11,587 nucleotides of DNA from Acidobacteriota bacterium (GTDB lineage Bacteria; Acidobacteriota; Vicinamibacteria; Vicinamibacterales; CAVVIG01): positions 1 to 11,587 of the forward strand of contig QHWK01000166.1 in assembly GCA_003223775.1 (NCBI GenBank), given 5' to 3'. Below the pieces are notes generated by a model. The model worked only from the letters and a program-made list of their open reading frames with translations. It made no database searches and had not been told where the DNA came from. The first letter of the stretch is position 1; each line of letters opens with the position of its first letter. A program made the position numbers and the translations under genes. Of the stretch, positions 6,042 through 11,587 are shown piece by piece.

Positions 6042-6622
6042 ATTCGCCACAGCCCCGGCATCACGCTCGCCGCGACGAAGAGCTTTACCACATCAGCCAC
6101 GATGAACGGATAGAAGCCGGCCGCGAGCGCCGCCGAGAGGCCGCGCGCCGGCTGCGTCCCCGCGGCGAGCCACAGCACGCCGCCCGCAAAGACGATCGCA
6201 AGCCCGCACGCCATCGCGAGCACGAACGTCGCGTACCGCCGATCGAAACCGCGCTCCGCGAGCCAGCCGGCGGCGAACGCCGCGAGCGGGTAGCTCATGA
6301 GGTACCCTCCGGTCGGACCGGCCAGCCGCAGGACGCCCTGCGGCAGCATCGGCGACGCGGCGAACACCGGAAGCCCGGCGATCCCAAGCATGAGATACAG
6401 AATCTGGCTCGCGGAGCCGCGGCGCGAGCCGAGCGCCGCCGCCCCGACGAGCACGACCATCGGCTGGAACGTGAACGGCACCGGCGTGAACGGCAGCGGC
6501 ACGCTGATCTGCGCCGCAATGGCCGTGAGCACCGTCACAAAGAGGACGGCACCAGCCTGTTCGGCCGCCCGATAGCGGGAATCGGACCGGGTCGTGACGG
6601 CGTCGAGCAGTGTGGGATACAT
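6026..6622 (-). CDS. bioY: Biotin transporter BioY (ECF-type S component)
   Basis: 198 residues, the usual BioY size, with several hydrophobic helices for the inner membrane. Diagnostic motifs: ISVPLPFTPVPFTFQ (39-53), LGSRRGSASQILYLMLG with IAGLPVF (64-87), GPTGGYLMSYPLAAF (102-116), and FYPFIVADVVKLFVAA (170-185). Family knowledge: BioY binds biotin with high affinity and imports it, usually with an energising module (BioMN or shared EcfAAT), and some solitary BioY proteins work alone. No such module is in the window. ATG at 6622 was chosen; the frame is open far upstream but that stretch is antisense to thiD. TAAGAT ends 8 nt before the ATG as a possible -10. No biotin-repressor (BirA) site is evident. 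The final K-N-A-K and stop are encoded by the terminator palindrome. Confidence 0.94.
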   Translation of the reverse strand: MYPTLLDAVTTRSDSRYRAAEQAGAVLFVTVLTAIAAQISVPLPFTPVPFTFQPMVVLVGAAALGSRRGSASQILYLMLGIAGLPVFAASPMLPQGVLRLAGPTGGYLMSYPLAAFAAGWLAERGFDRRYATFVLAMACGLAIVFAGGVLWLAAGTQPARGLSAALAAGFYPFIVADVVKLFVAASVMPGLWRIKNAK

Positions 6623-6630
6623 GACCGCGG

Positions 6631-6636
6631 ATCTTA
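6631..6636 (-). promoter_or_regulatory. Possible -10 box for bioY
   Basis: TAAGAT on the minus strand, 8 nt before the bioY ATG, inside the 18-bp gap between divergent bioY and thiD. It is a weaker match than the TATA boxes and no -35 is clear. Confidence 0.4.
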
Positions 6637-6640
6637 GCGT

Positions 6641-7453
6641 ATGCGTACAGCGCTGACAATTGCCGGCAGCGATCCGAGCGGCGGCGCCGGCATCCAGGCG
6701 GACCTGAAAACATTCGCCGCGTTCGGCGTGTACGGCGCGAGCGCGATCACGGCGATCACCGTGCAGAGCACGAAGGGCGTCGACGGCGTCGCGCCGCTCT
6801 CGGCCGATCTCGTCACGGCGCAGATCGAAGCGCTCGCGGGCGATCTCGACATCGCCGCGACCAAGATCGGCATGCTCGCGACGAGCGCCATCGTCGAGGC
6901 GGTTGCCGCGGCGATCGAAGAGCTCGACCTTCCGCTCGTCGTCCTCGATCCGGTCCTCGTCTCGTCGAGCGGCTCTCGCCTGCTCGACGACGACGGCGTT
7001 GCGGCGCTGCGCGAGGCGTTGATTCCGCTCGCGCGCGTCGTCACGCCGAACATCCCCGAAGCCGAAGCGCTGAGCGGCGTGCGCATCACGACGCCGGCCG
7101 ACACGCGCGCCGCGGCGCGGCGCATCCAGGAGATGGGCGCCGCGGCCGTGATCATCACCGGCGGGCACGGCGCGGCGGCGATGGCCGACGGGGGCACGGT
7201 CGAGGATCTCGTGCTCGACGGCGATACGTTCGTCGAGTATCGGGTCGCGCGGGTCGACAGCCCGCACACGCACGGCACCGGCTGCACGTTTGCGTCAGCG
7301 GTCGCCGCGGGGCTCGCGCTCGGTCATTCGCTGGCCGACGCGGCCGCGCGCGCGCAGCGGTACGTCGCGGGGGCGATCGCGCACGCGCCGGGCATCGGCC
7401 ACGGGCGCGGCCCGCTCGATCACTTCTGGGAATCGCGCTCGCGTGCGTTGTAG
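6641..7453 (+). CDS. thiD: Hydroxymethylpyrimidine / phosphomethylpyrimidine kinase
   Basis: 270 residues, normal for the family. It phosphorylates HMP and then HMP-phosphate to HMP-PP for thiamine biosynthesis, in the cytoplasm. Ribokinase-fold motifs: TIAGSDPSGGAGIQADLKTF (6-25), ATKIGML (73-79), VLDPVLVSSSGSRLL (101-115), VVTPNIPEAEAL (133-144), and HGTGCTFASA (211-220) with the anion hole and catalytic C215. The ATG at 6641 begins right before the first beta strand, which is usual. It is divergent from bioY with 18 bp between the starts, so the two vitamin genes must have closely packed or overlapping promoters; I see no TPP riboswitch. No clear ribosome-binding site or -10 was found for thiD. 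The TAG stop at 7451-7453 is part of the GTAG foot of a REP-like element. No fusion to a ThiE or TenA domain is present. Confidence 0.96.
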   Translation: MRTALTIAGSDPSGGAGIQADLKTFAAFGVYGASAITAITVQSTKGVDGVAPLSADLVTAQIEALAGDLDIAATKIGMLATSAIVEAVAAAIEELDLPLVVLDPVLVSSSGSRLLDDDGVAALREALIPLARVVTPNIPEAEALSGVRITTPADTRAAARRIQEMGAAAVIITGGHGAAAMADGGTVEDLVLDGDTFVEYRVARVDSPHTHGTGCTFASAVAAGLALGHSLADAAARAQRYVAGAIAHAPGIGHGRGPLDHFWESRSRAL

Positions 7454-7593
7454 GGCGAGGCGTTCAGCTTCGCCGCGGCGACCCTGAAAGGGTCGCCCTA
7501 CATCTCGGCGTTGTAGGGCGAGGCTTTCAGCCTCGCCGCGCGACCTGAAAGGGTCGCTCGACATCGGTGGCGACCCTGAAAGCGCCGCCCTAC
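7450..7593. repeat. Cluster of five REP-like palindromes (two BIME pairs plus one)
   Basis: Units: GTAG-GGCGAGGC-gttca-GCTTCGCC (7450-7474); GGCGACCC-tgaaa-GGGTCGCC-CTAC (7477-7501, inverted); GTAG-GGCGAGGC-tttca-GCCTCGCC (7513-7537); a degenerate inverted unit ending TCGAC (7540-7562); and another inverted unit ending CTAC (7569-7593). The GTAG foot, the TTTCA/TGAAA loop and alternating orientation are the hallmarks of REP/BIME elements. This accounts for nearly all of the 157-bp gap between thiD and moaE. No RAYT transposase is in the window. Confidence 0.82.
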
Positions 7594-7598
7594 ATCGG

Positions 7599-7604
7599 TA
7601 TACT
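7599..7604 (+). promoter_or_regulatory. -10 box for moaE-moaD
   Basis: TATACT, 6 nt before the GTG start of moaE, so a leaderless transcript is likely. At 17 nt spacing upstream is CTGAAA (7576-7581, 4 of 6 matches to TTGACA), which lies in the loop of the last REP-like unit. Confidence 0.6.
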
Positions 7605-7610
7605 GGACGT

Positions 7611-8102
7611 GTGACTCCGCTGTTCGCGATCGGCGCGGCGCCGCTCGAGGTGGACCGTATCGCGGCAACGCTCGCGGGCGCGGCGTCGGACTCCGCGGAC
7701 TCGGACGGCGCCGTCGTGACGTTTCTCGGCCTCGTGCGCAACCACAACATGGGTCGGCGCGTCCATTATCTGGAGTACGAGGCGTACGAGCCGCTCGCGC
7801 TGAAGGCCTTCGAGCGGATCGGGCGCGAGGCGGCGGCGCGCTGGCCCGACGCGCGGCTGGCGCTCCATCACCGCGTCGGCCGTCTCGAGATCGGCGAGGC
7901 GAGCATCGCCATCGTCGTGCGGTCGCCGCACCGCGGCAACGCCTACGCGGCCTGCCGCTACGCGATCGAGCGGGTGAAGCAGATCGCGCCGGTCTGGAAG
8001 CGCGAGTTTTTCGACGGCGGCGACGTCTGGGTCGAGGGCGCAACGGCCAACCCGGACGACGAGGGGGCGCGGGCGGAAGCGGAGCGGCTCGCATGCGCGT
8101 AA
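7611..8102 (+). CDS. moaE: Molybdopterin synthase catalytic (large) subunit MoaE
   Basis: 163 residues. With MoaD it inserts two sulfurs into cyclic pyranopterin monophosphate to make molybdopterin, in the cytoplasm. Motifs: GAVVTFLGLVRNHNMGR (33-49), YLEYEAYEPLA (53-63), HRVGRLEIGEASIAIVV (87-103), SPHRGNAYAACRYAIERVKQIAPVWKRE (105-132), and the GGDVWVEG end. K123 and K130 correspond to the catalytic lysines of E. coli MoaE (K119 and K126), and the SPHR arginine is kept. The start GTG at 7611 sits 6 nt after a TATACT box with no room for a ribosome-binding site. It overlaps moaD by 10 bp, in the order moaE-moaD, the reverse of E. coli. The rest of the molybdenum cofactor pathway is not in the window. 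Residues 22-32 form a small Ala/Ser/Asp insertion. Confidence 0.95.
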   Translation: MTPLFAIGAAPLEVDRIAATLAGAASDSADSDGAVVTFLGLVRNHNMGRRVHYLEYEAYEPLALKAFERIGREAAARWPDARLALHHRVGRLEIGEASIAIVVRSPHRGNAYAACRYAIERVKQIAPVWKREFFDGGDVWVEGATANPDDEGARAEAERLACA

Positions 8103-8338
8103 CGGTGCGGCTGTTCGCACGGCTGCGCGACATCACGGGCGCCGCCGAGCTCGCGCGCGACACGGCGCCAGGTGCGACCATCGGAGAAATCTGGCGCGAT
8201 CTCGCGCGCGAGTTTCCCGAGCTGACCGGCTACGAGCGGTCGATCTCGACCGCCGTCAACGCCGACTACGCGCGCATGGACACACGCGTCGCCGAGGGCG
8301 ACGAAATCGCGTTCCTGCCGCCTGTATCTGGGGGATGA
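8093..8338 (+). CDS. moaD: Molybdopterin synthase sulfur carrier (small) subunit MoaD
   Basis: 81 residues, the typical ubiquitin-like size, ending in the obligatory Gly-Gly that is adenylated and thiocarboxylated. Motifs: start RVTVRLFARLRDITG, and the C-terminal AEGDEIAFLPPVSGG. It donates sulfur to MoaE. The ATG overlaps the end of moaE by 10 bp, and GGAG lies 9 nt upstream, so translation is likely coupled. No MoeB-type activating enzyme is nearby. Confidence 0.95.
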   Translation: MRVTVRLFARLRDITGAAELARDTAPGATIGEIWRDLAREFPELTGYERSISTAVNADYARMDTRVAEGDEIAFLPPVSGG

Positions 8339-8407
8339 CGACGATCAACGCAGAACACGCAGACAAATACTGTCTGCGGGCTCCGCGAGCTCTGCGTTCG
8401 ACGTCGT
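8338..8407. terminator. Imperfect palindrome between moaD and prfA
   Basis: Nested arms: ACGACG/CGTCGT (8338-8343, 8402-8407), AACGCAGA/TCTGCGTT (8347-8354, 8391-8398), and a terminal 8-bp hairpin CGCAGACA-aatac-TGTCTGCG (8358-8378). The AACGCAGA vocabulary links it to the palindrome at 5961-6041. It likely ends moaED transcription. It leaves only 6 nt before the prfA ATG, so prfA either reads through or has a promoter I cannot recognise. Confidence 0.65.
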
Positions 8408-8413
8408 GACGAT

Positions 8414-9487
8414 ATGTTCGACAAACTCGCGTCGGAAGAACAGCGGTACGAGCAGCTGATGGCCCGCCTCGGCACGTCCGAAGTGCAGAGCGACGCCGCG
8501 GAGTACCGGAAGCACGCCAAGGCGCTGGCCGACGTCGAGCCGCTCGTCGAAAAGTACCGCGAGTACAAGAGCGTCGCGGCCGACATCTCGGGCGCCGAGG
8601 AGCTCGCCGGGTCCAGCGACGCGGACATGCGCGATCTCGCGAAACAGGAGCTCAAGGCGCTGGTCGCGCGCCGTGACGCGCTCGTCGCCGAGCTGAAGGT
8701 GCTCCTCATCCCGAAGGACCCGAACGACGAGAAGAACGTCGTCCTCGAGATCCGCGCCGGCACCGGCGGCGACGAAGCGGCGCTCTTCGCATCGGATCTG
8801 TTCCGCATGTACAGCAAGTTCGCCGAACGCAACGGCTGGCGGCTCGAGGTGATGTCGACGAGCGACACCGGCGTCGGCGGGCTGAAGGAAGTGATCGCGA
8901 CCATCGAGGGGCGCGGCGTCTACAGCAAGCTGAAATACGAGAGCGGCGTCCACCGCGTGCAGCGCGTGCCGGCGACCGAGGCGAGCGGCCGCGTCCACAC
9001 GTCGACCATCACCGTCGCGGTGCTGCCGGAGGCCGAGGACGTCGACGTCCAGATCAACGAGAAGGATCTCCGCATCGACACGTTCTGCTCGAGCGGGCCC
9101 GGCGGCCAGAGCGTGAACACGACGTATTCCGCCGTCCGCATCACGCACATCCCCACCGGCGTCGTCGTCTCGCAGCAGGACGAGAAGTCGCAGATCAAGA
9201 ACCGCGCGAAGGCGATGAAGGTGCTGCGCTCGCGCCTCTACGAGATGGAGCTGCGGAAGCAGCAGGAGGCGATCGCGAAAGATCGCCGCAGCCAGGTGGG
9301 CACCGGCGAGCGCTCCGAGAAGATCCGCACCTACAACTTCAAGGACAACCGCATCACGGATCACCGCGTGAACTTCACGACGCACCGGCTCGCGGACGTG
9401 CTCAACGGCGATCTCGCCGAGCTGCTCGACAACGTGATCACCCACTATCAATCCGAGAAGCTGAAGGACGCTTCGGCGGTCTCGTGA
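8414..9487 (+). CDS. prfA: Peptide chain release factor 1
   Basis: 357 residues, full length. It recognises UAA and UAG stop codons and triggers peptide release on the ribosome. The stop-codon motif is PAT (186-188 in RVPATEASGR), which separates it from RF2 (SPF). The catalytic loop is SSGPGGQSVNTT (226-237), with GGQ at 230-232; Ser follows Gln where E. coli has His. RAGTGGDEAALF (114-125) and DEKSQIKNRAKAM are also family motifs. The N-terminal coiled region (1-110) is intact. ATG at 8414 fits the usual short N-terminus, though no ribosome-binding site is visible. It overlaps prmC by 4 bp (GTGA). prfA-prmC is the conserved bacterial order, and PrmC modifies Q232 of this protein. Confidence 0.97.
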   Translation: MFDKLASEEQRYEQLMARLGTSEVQSDAAEYRKHAKALADVEPLVEKYREYKSVAADISGAEELAGSSDADMRDLAKQELKALVARRDALVAELKVLLIPKDPNDEKNVVLEIRAGTGGDEAALFASDLFRMYSKFAERNGWRLEVMSTSDTGVGGLKEVIATIEGRGVYSKLKYESGVHRVQRVPATEASGRVHTSTITVAVLPEAEDVDVQINEKDLRIDTFCSSGPGGQSVNTTYSAVRITHIPTGVVVSQQDEKSQIKNRAKAMKVLRSRLYEMELRKQQEAIAKDRRSQVGTGERSEKIRTYNFKDNRITDHRVNFTTHRLADVLNGDLAELLDNVITHYQSEKLKDASAVS

Positions 9488-10338
9488 GCATTCATCGACG
9501 CGTGAGCGCCGCGCGGCAGCGGCTGCTCGATGCCGGCATCTCGCACACCGAATCGGAGCTCGGTGCGCGGCTGCTCGCGCAGCACGTCCTCGGCTGGACG
9601 ACCGAGCGCTTCCTGACCGACGCGCAGTCGGCGGAGCCCGACGGCTTCGGGGCGCGGTACGACTCGCTCGTCGCGCGGCGCGCCACCCGCGAGCCGCTCG
9701 CCTACATCGTCGGCGCGCGCGAGTTCTGGGGCCTCGATTTCGAGGTCTCGCCGGCCGTGCTGATTCCACGCCCGTCCACCGAGCTCATCGTCGAAGCGGT
9801 GCTCGATCGCTTTCCCGATCGCGATGCCGCGCTGAAGATCGCCGACGTCTGCACCGGGTGCGGATGCGTGGCCGTCGCGATCGCGCACGAGTGGCGGCGC
9901 GCGTCAGTCGCCGCGACCGACATCTCGACCGAAGCGCTCGATGTCGCGCAGCGGAACGCCCGGCGGCACGGCGTCTGGGAGCGCGTCGTCTTCCACGAGA
10001 CGGACCTGCTGGACGGCGTGGACGGCCCGTTCGACGCGATCGTCGCGAACCCGCCGTACGTCGTCGATTGCGCGGCGGCGGCGCTGCAGCCGGAGGTCCG
10101 CGATCACGAGCCGGCAGTCGCGCTCTTCGGCGGCGTGGACGGCCTGTCGCTCGTCACGCGCCTCGTCGCCGACGCGCCGCGGCGCCTGCGGAGCGGCGGC
10201 TCGCTCATTTTCGAGTTCGGGTTCGGCCAGGACGTCGAGATCGAGGATCTGCTCGCGGCGTCGCCCGACCTCGAGCTCGTCGATGTACGCCGCGATCTCG
10301 ACGGCATCGCCCGCACGGCCGTCGCGCGGAAGAAGTAG
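9484..10338 (+). CDS. prmC: Release factor glutamine N5-methyltransferase PrmC (HemK)
   Basis: 284 residues, standard for the family. It methylates the GGQ glutamine of RF1 and RF2 using SAM. The N-terminal helical release-factor-binding domain (1-80) ends in REPLAYIVGAREFWGLDFEV (69-88). IPRPSTELIVEAVLD (94-108) precedes motif I, DVCTGCGCVAVAIA (121-134). The substrate-glutamine motif NPPY is at 189-192. Two deviations: IPRPSTE has Ser where IPRPETE is usual, and motif I reads CTGCG where GTGSG is usual. The glycines that contact SAM are kept, so I expect an active enzyme. The GTG start at 9484 overlaps the prfA stop, which indicates translational coupling. The stop TAG overlaps the -10 box of the next gene. 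Confidence 0.95.
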   Translation: MSIHRRVSAARQRLLDAGISHTESELGARLLAQHVLGWTTERFLTDAQSAEPDGFGARYDSLVARRATREPLAYIVGAREFWGLDFEVSPAVLIPRPSTELIVEAVLDRFPDRDAALKIADVCTGCGCVAVAIAHEWRRASVAATDISTEALDVAQRNARRHGVWERVVFHETDLLDGVDGPFDAIVANPPYVVDCAAAALQPEVRDHEPAVALFGGVDGLSLVTRLVADAPRRLRSGGSLIFEFGFGQDVEIEDLLAASPDLELVDVRRDLDGIARTAVARKK

Positions 10339-10341
10339 AAT
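10336..10341 (+). promoter_or_regulatory. Possible -10 box for the HIT gene, overlapping the prmC stop
   Basis: TAGAAT: its first three bases are the prmC stop codon. The GTG start follows 7 nt later. No -35 is clear (GCACGG at 17 nt), and the gene may also be read from the prfA-prmC transcript. Confidence 0.45.
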
Positions 10342-10348
10342 CGCGCGC

Positions 10349-10690
10349 GTGGCCGACTGCCTCTTCTGCAAGATCATCGAGCGACAGATCCCGGCGTCGA
10401 TCGTCTACGAAGACGATCGCGTGCTCGCGTTCAACGATATCAATCCGCAGGCGCCGACGCACGTCCTCGTCGTGCCGAAGCGGCACATCGCATCACTCGA
10501 CGAGCTGTCGCAGGGCGACGATGAGATTGTGGGCGAGGTCGTGCGCCGCGCCGCCGCGATCGCGAAGGAGCGCGGCATCACCGCCGGGTATCGCACCGTG
10601 TTCAACACGAACCGCGACGCAGGCCAGACGGTGTTTCACATCCACCTGCATCTTCTAGGCGGCCGGAGTCTGCACTGGCCGCCCGGATAA
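10349..10690 (+). CDS. HIT-family (HINT-type) nucleotide hydrolase
   Basis: 113 residues, the normal length of bacterial HinT proteins. The HIT signature H-I-H-L-H-L-L is at 97-103 (H97, H99, H101) and is followed by GGRSLHWPPG, a typical HINT ending. CLFCKI (4-9) and the HIASL histidine (H46) fit the N-terminal zinc or substrate-pocket region, and FNDINPQAPTHVLVVPKRHI (28-47) is strongly conserved. Family knowledge: these enzymes hydrolyse purine nucleoside phosphoramidates and acyl- or aminoacyl-adenylates in the cytoplasm; the physiological substrate is unclear. The GTG at 10349 was chosen because HINT proteins begin just before C-x-F-C; the frame is open much further upstream but that is out of frame with prmC and meaningless. 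It lies 10 nt after prmC, and its TAA runs directly into an AT-rich repeat. Confidence 0.93.
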   Translation: MADCLFCKIIERQIPASIVYEDDRVLAFNDINPQAPTHVLVVPKRHIASLDELSQGDDEIVGEVVRRAAAIAKERGITAGYRTVFNTNRDAGQTVFHIHLHLLGGRSLHWPPG

Positions 10691-10774
10691 TTTGGAATTT
10701 GGAATTTGGAATTTGGAATTTGGAATGCGTGATCACGGCGTGACAACGAATTCCAAATTCTAAATTCCAAATTC
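10691..10774. repeat. TTTGGAA tandem array with an inverted copy; likely bidirectional terminator
   Basis: Five exact TTTGGAA units (10691-10725), then a spacer containing the perfect palindrome CGTGATCACG (10728-10737), then inverted units TTCCAAA, TTCTAAA, TTCCAAA, TTC (10751-10774). The arms can pair over more than 20 bp with one mismatch. It is very AT-rich in a GC-rich region and sits between the convergent HIT and epimerase genes. Confidence 0.85.
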
Positions 10775-10797
10775 TTCATTACCGCGACGGCGCCCGC

Positions 10798-11587
10798 TCA
10801 GAATCCGCGCGGGCGGATCCAGAAGCTCTCTTCCCACGTCCCGCCGCCCGGCACGGTCTGCAGTTCCTTGTAGATACCCTTCTGCGCGAGGTTCGTCGCG
10901 TCGGTGATGCCGGCCATCGGCTCGACGCAGACGAAGCTGCTGCCCTTCGGCGACCAGACGACGACGGCGCGGTAGTTCGGGCCGACGACGATGTCGAGGC
11001 GCTCGGAGGCGCCGGCAATCGTCGTCGTGGCGCGTCCCTGCGCGTCGCGCACGAGATCGCCGAACACGTCGTCCAGGTTGTAGCTCGCGAGCGGCGCCGC
11101 CGACGCCTTCGGCAGGAAGCGTTCGATCGGTTCGGTCTCGCCGCTCGGAATCTTCTCCGGCGTCAGCAGCCAGTGCGTGCGCGCGGCGACGGCGACGGTC
11201 CATTGGTCGCGCGGCGAGTCGGCGAGCTGAAAGTACGGGTGGAAGCCGATCGCGATTGGCATCGCCTCGTCGCTCTGGTTGAGGATCTTCGTCCGCACCT
11301 CGAGCGCGCCGTCCTGCAGCCGGTGGGTCATCTCGATCGTGTGCGCGAAGGGCCACTGCTTCATCCACGCCGGCTGGCGGAAGAACTCGAGCCGGCTCGT
11401 CGTCCACGCCGCGTTCGAGTCCGCCTTCACCTCGACGACCCGCCAGTGCGTGTTCGTCGTCAAGAATCCGTGGATCGGGATCGCGCCGCGCACGTTTCCG
11501 AGCGCCATGTCGAAGGCGTACCTGTTCCCGTTCGCGTAGAACGCCTGCTCGTCGAGCCGGTTCGCCCAGGGCCCGAGGAACGGAATC
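10798..11587 (-). CDS. Aldose 1-epimerase (mutarotase, GalM-like); N-terminus off the right edge
   Basis: 262 residues are visible before the stop. The frame is open to the window edge and begins within I-P-F-L-G-P-W-A-N-R-L, the family's P-W-x-N-R motif, so the first several tens of residues are missing. Other hallmarks: IPIHGFL (His near 11470), IAIGFHPYF with the general-acid His near 11240, the LDDVFGDL aspartates, and FVCVEPMAGITDA with the probable general-base Glu near 10922. The enzyme interconverts alpha and beta anomers of aldoses, or of hexose 6-phosphates in the YeaD-like branch; I cannot tell which. An internal ATG at 11508 is not the start, because the P-W-A-N-R motif lies upstream of it. 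No signal peptide can be judged. It converges with the HIT gene across the TTTGGAA repeat. Confidence 0.9.
   Translation of the reverse strand, partial: IPFLGPWANRLDEQAFYANGNRYAFDMALGNVRGAIPIHGFLTTNTHWRVVEVKADSNAAWTTSRLEFFRQPAWMKQWPFAHTIEMTHRLQDGALEVRTKILNQSDEAMPIAIGFHPYFQLADSPRDQWTVAVAARTHWLLTPEKIPSGETEPIERFLPKASAAPLASYNLDDVFGDLVRDAQGRATTTIAGASERLDIVVGPNYRAVVVWSPKGSSFVCVEPMAGITDATNLAQKGIYKELQTVPGGGTWEESFWIRPRGF

Noticed and set aside
6623..7273. N-terminal extension of BioY to 415 residues
   Set aside because: The extra part is antisense to thiD and charged; BioY homologues begin at the ATG at 6622.
8345..9769. Long minus-strand open frame opposite prfA and the start of prmC
   Set aside because: Spans a palindrome and two real genes and has no family motif; antisense shadow.
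9941..10348. N-terminal extension of the HIT protein inside prmC
   Set aside because: It is out of frame with prmC, Arg/Ser-rich and without motif; HINT proteins begin just before the C-x-F-C segment at 10349.

Overview
The window is an ordinary-looking but repeat-rich piece of a high-GC bacterial chromosome. Short genes face in both directions, starts are often GTG or TTG, and Shine-Dalgarno sequences are mostly absent. The AT-rich intergenic hairpins and GTAG-footed palindromes, the release factor 1 with a GGQ-SVNTT loop, and the style of the secreted SAM methyltransferase recall soil Acidobacteriota (Vicinamibacteria-like). That placement is an impression from sequence style, not proof. 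I see no phage, IS transposase, CRISPR array, tRNA or rRNA, and no gene-free stretch over 300 bp; the longest is 157 bp (7454-7610).

Layout. (1) 1-1164, minus strand: an A-type Fe-S carrier (ErpA/IscA-like), followed in the same frame after a single TAA by a Fur-family regulator fused to a rubrerythrin-like ferritin domain, cut by the left edge. (2) 1212-2135, plus: an FdhE-like four-CXXC protein, divergent from the Fe-S pair. (3) 2143-3660, minus: single-chain class I (4Fe-4S) fumarase. (4) 3772-5241, plus: aspartate ammonia-lyase, divergent from the fumarase, then an overlapping exported SAM-methyltransferase-like protein (5238-5963). (5) 6026-6622, minus: biotin transporter BioY, divergent from thiD (6641-7453, plus). 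(6) 7611-8338: overlapping moaE and moaD for molybdopterin synthase. (7) 8414-10690: prfA, prmC and a HIT-family hydrolase. (8) 10798 to the right edge, minus: an aldose 1-epimerase lacking its N-terminus.

How the genes relate. Iron-sulfur and iron handling (ErpA-like, Fur-ferritin) sits beside Fe-S or metal enzymes and their helpers (FdhE-like, class I fumarase). AspA makes fumarate, which the fumarase hydrates to malate. MoaE/MoaD make the molybdopterin dithiolene, the cofactor of formate dehydrogenases that FdhE would serve, although no such enzyme is here. PrmC methylates the GGQ glutamine of the RF1 encoded just upstream.

Two features stand out. First, the tetranucleotide TATA occurs only four times by eye, and each time it forms part of a -10-like box just upstream of a start codon. 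Most of these boxes lie 6-8 nt from the start, so many transcripts are probably leaderless. Second, almost every gap is filled with dispersed palindromes of several families, which run into coding ends and even encode the signal peptide of the methyltransferase.
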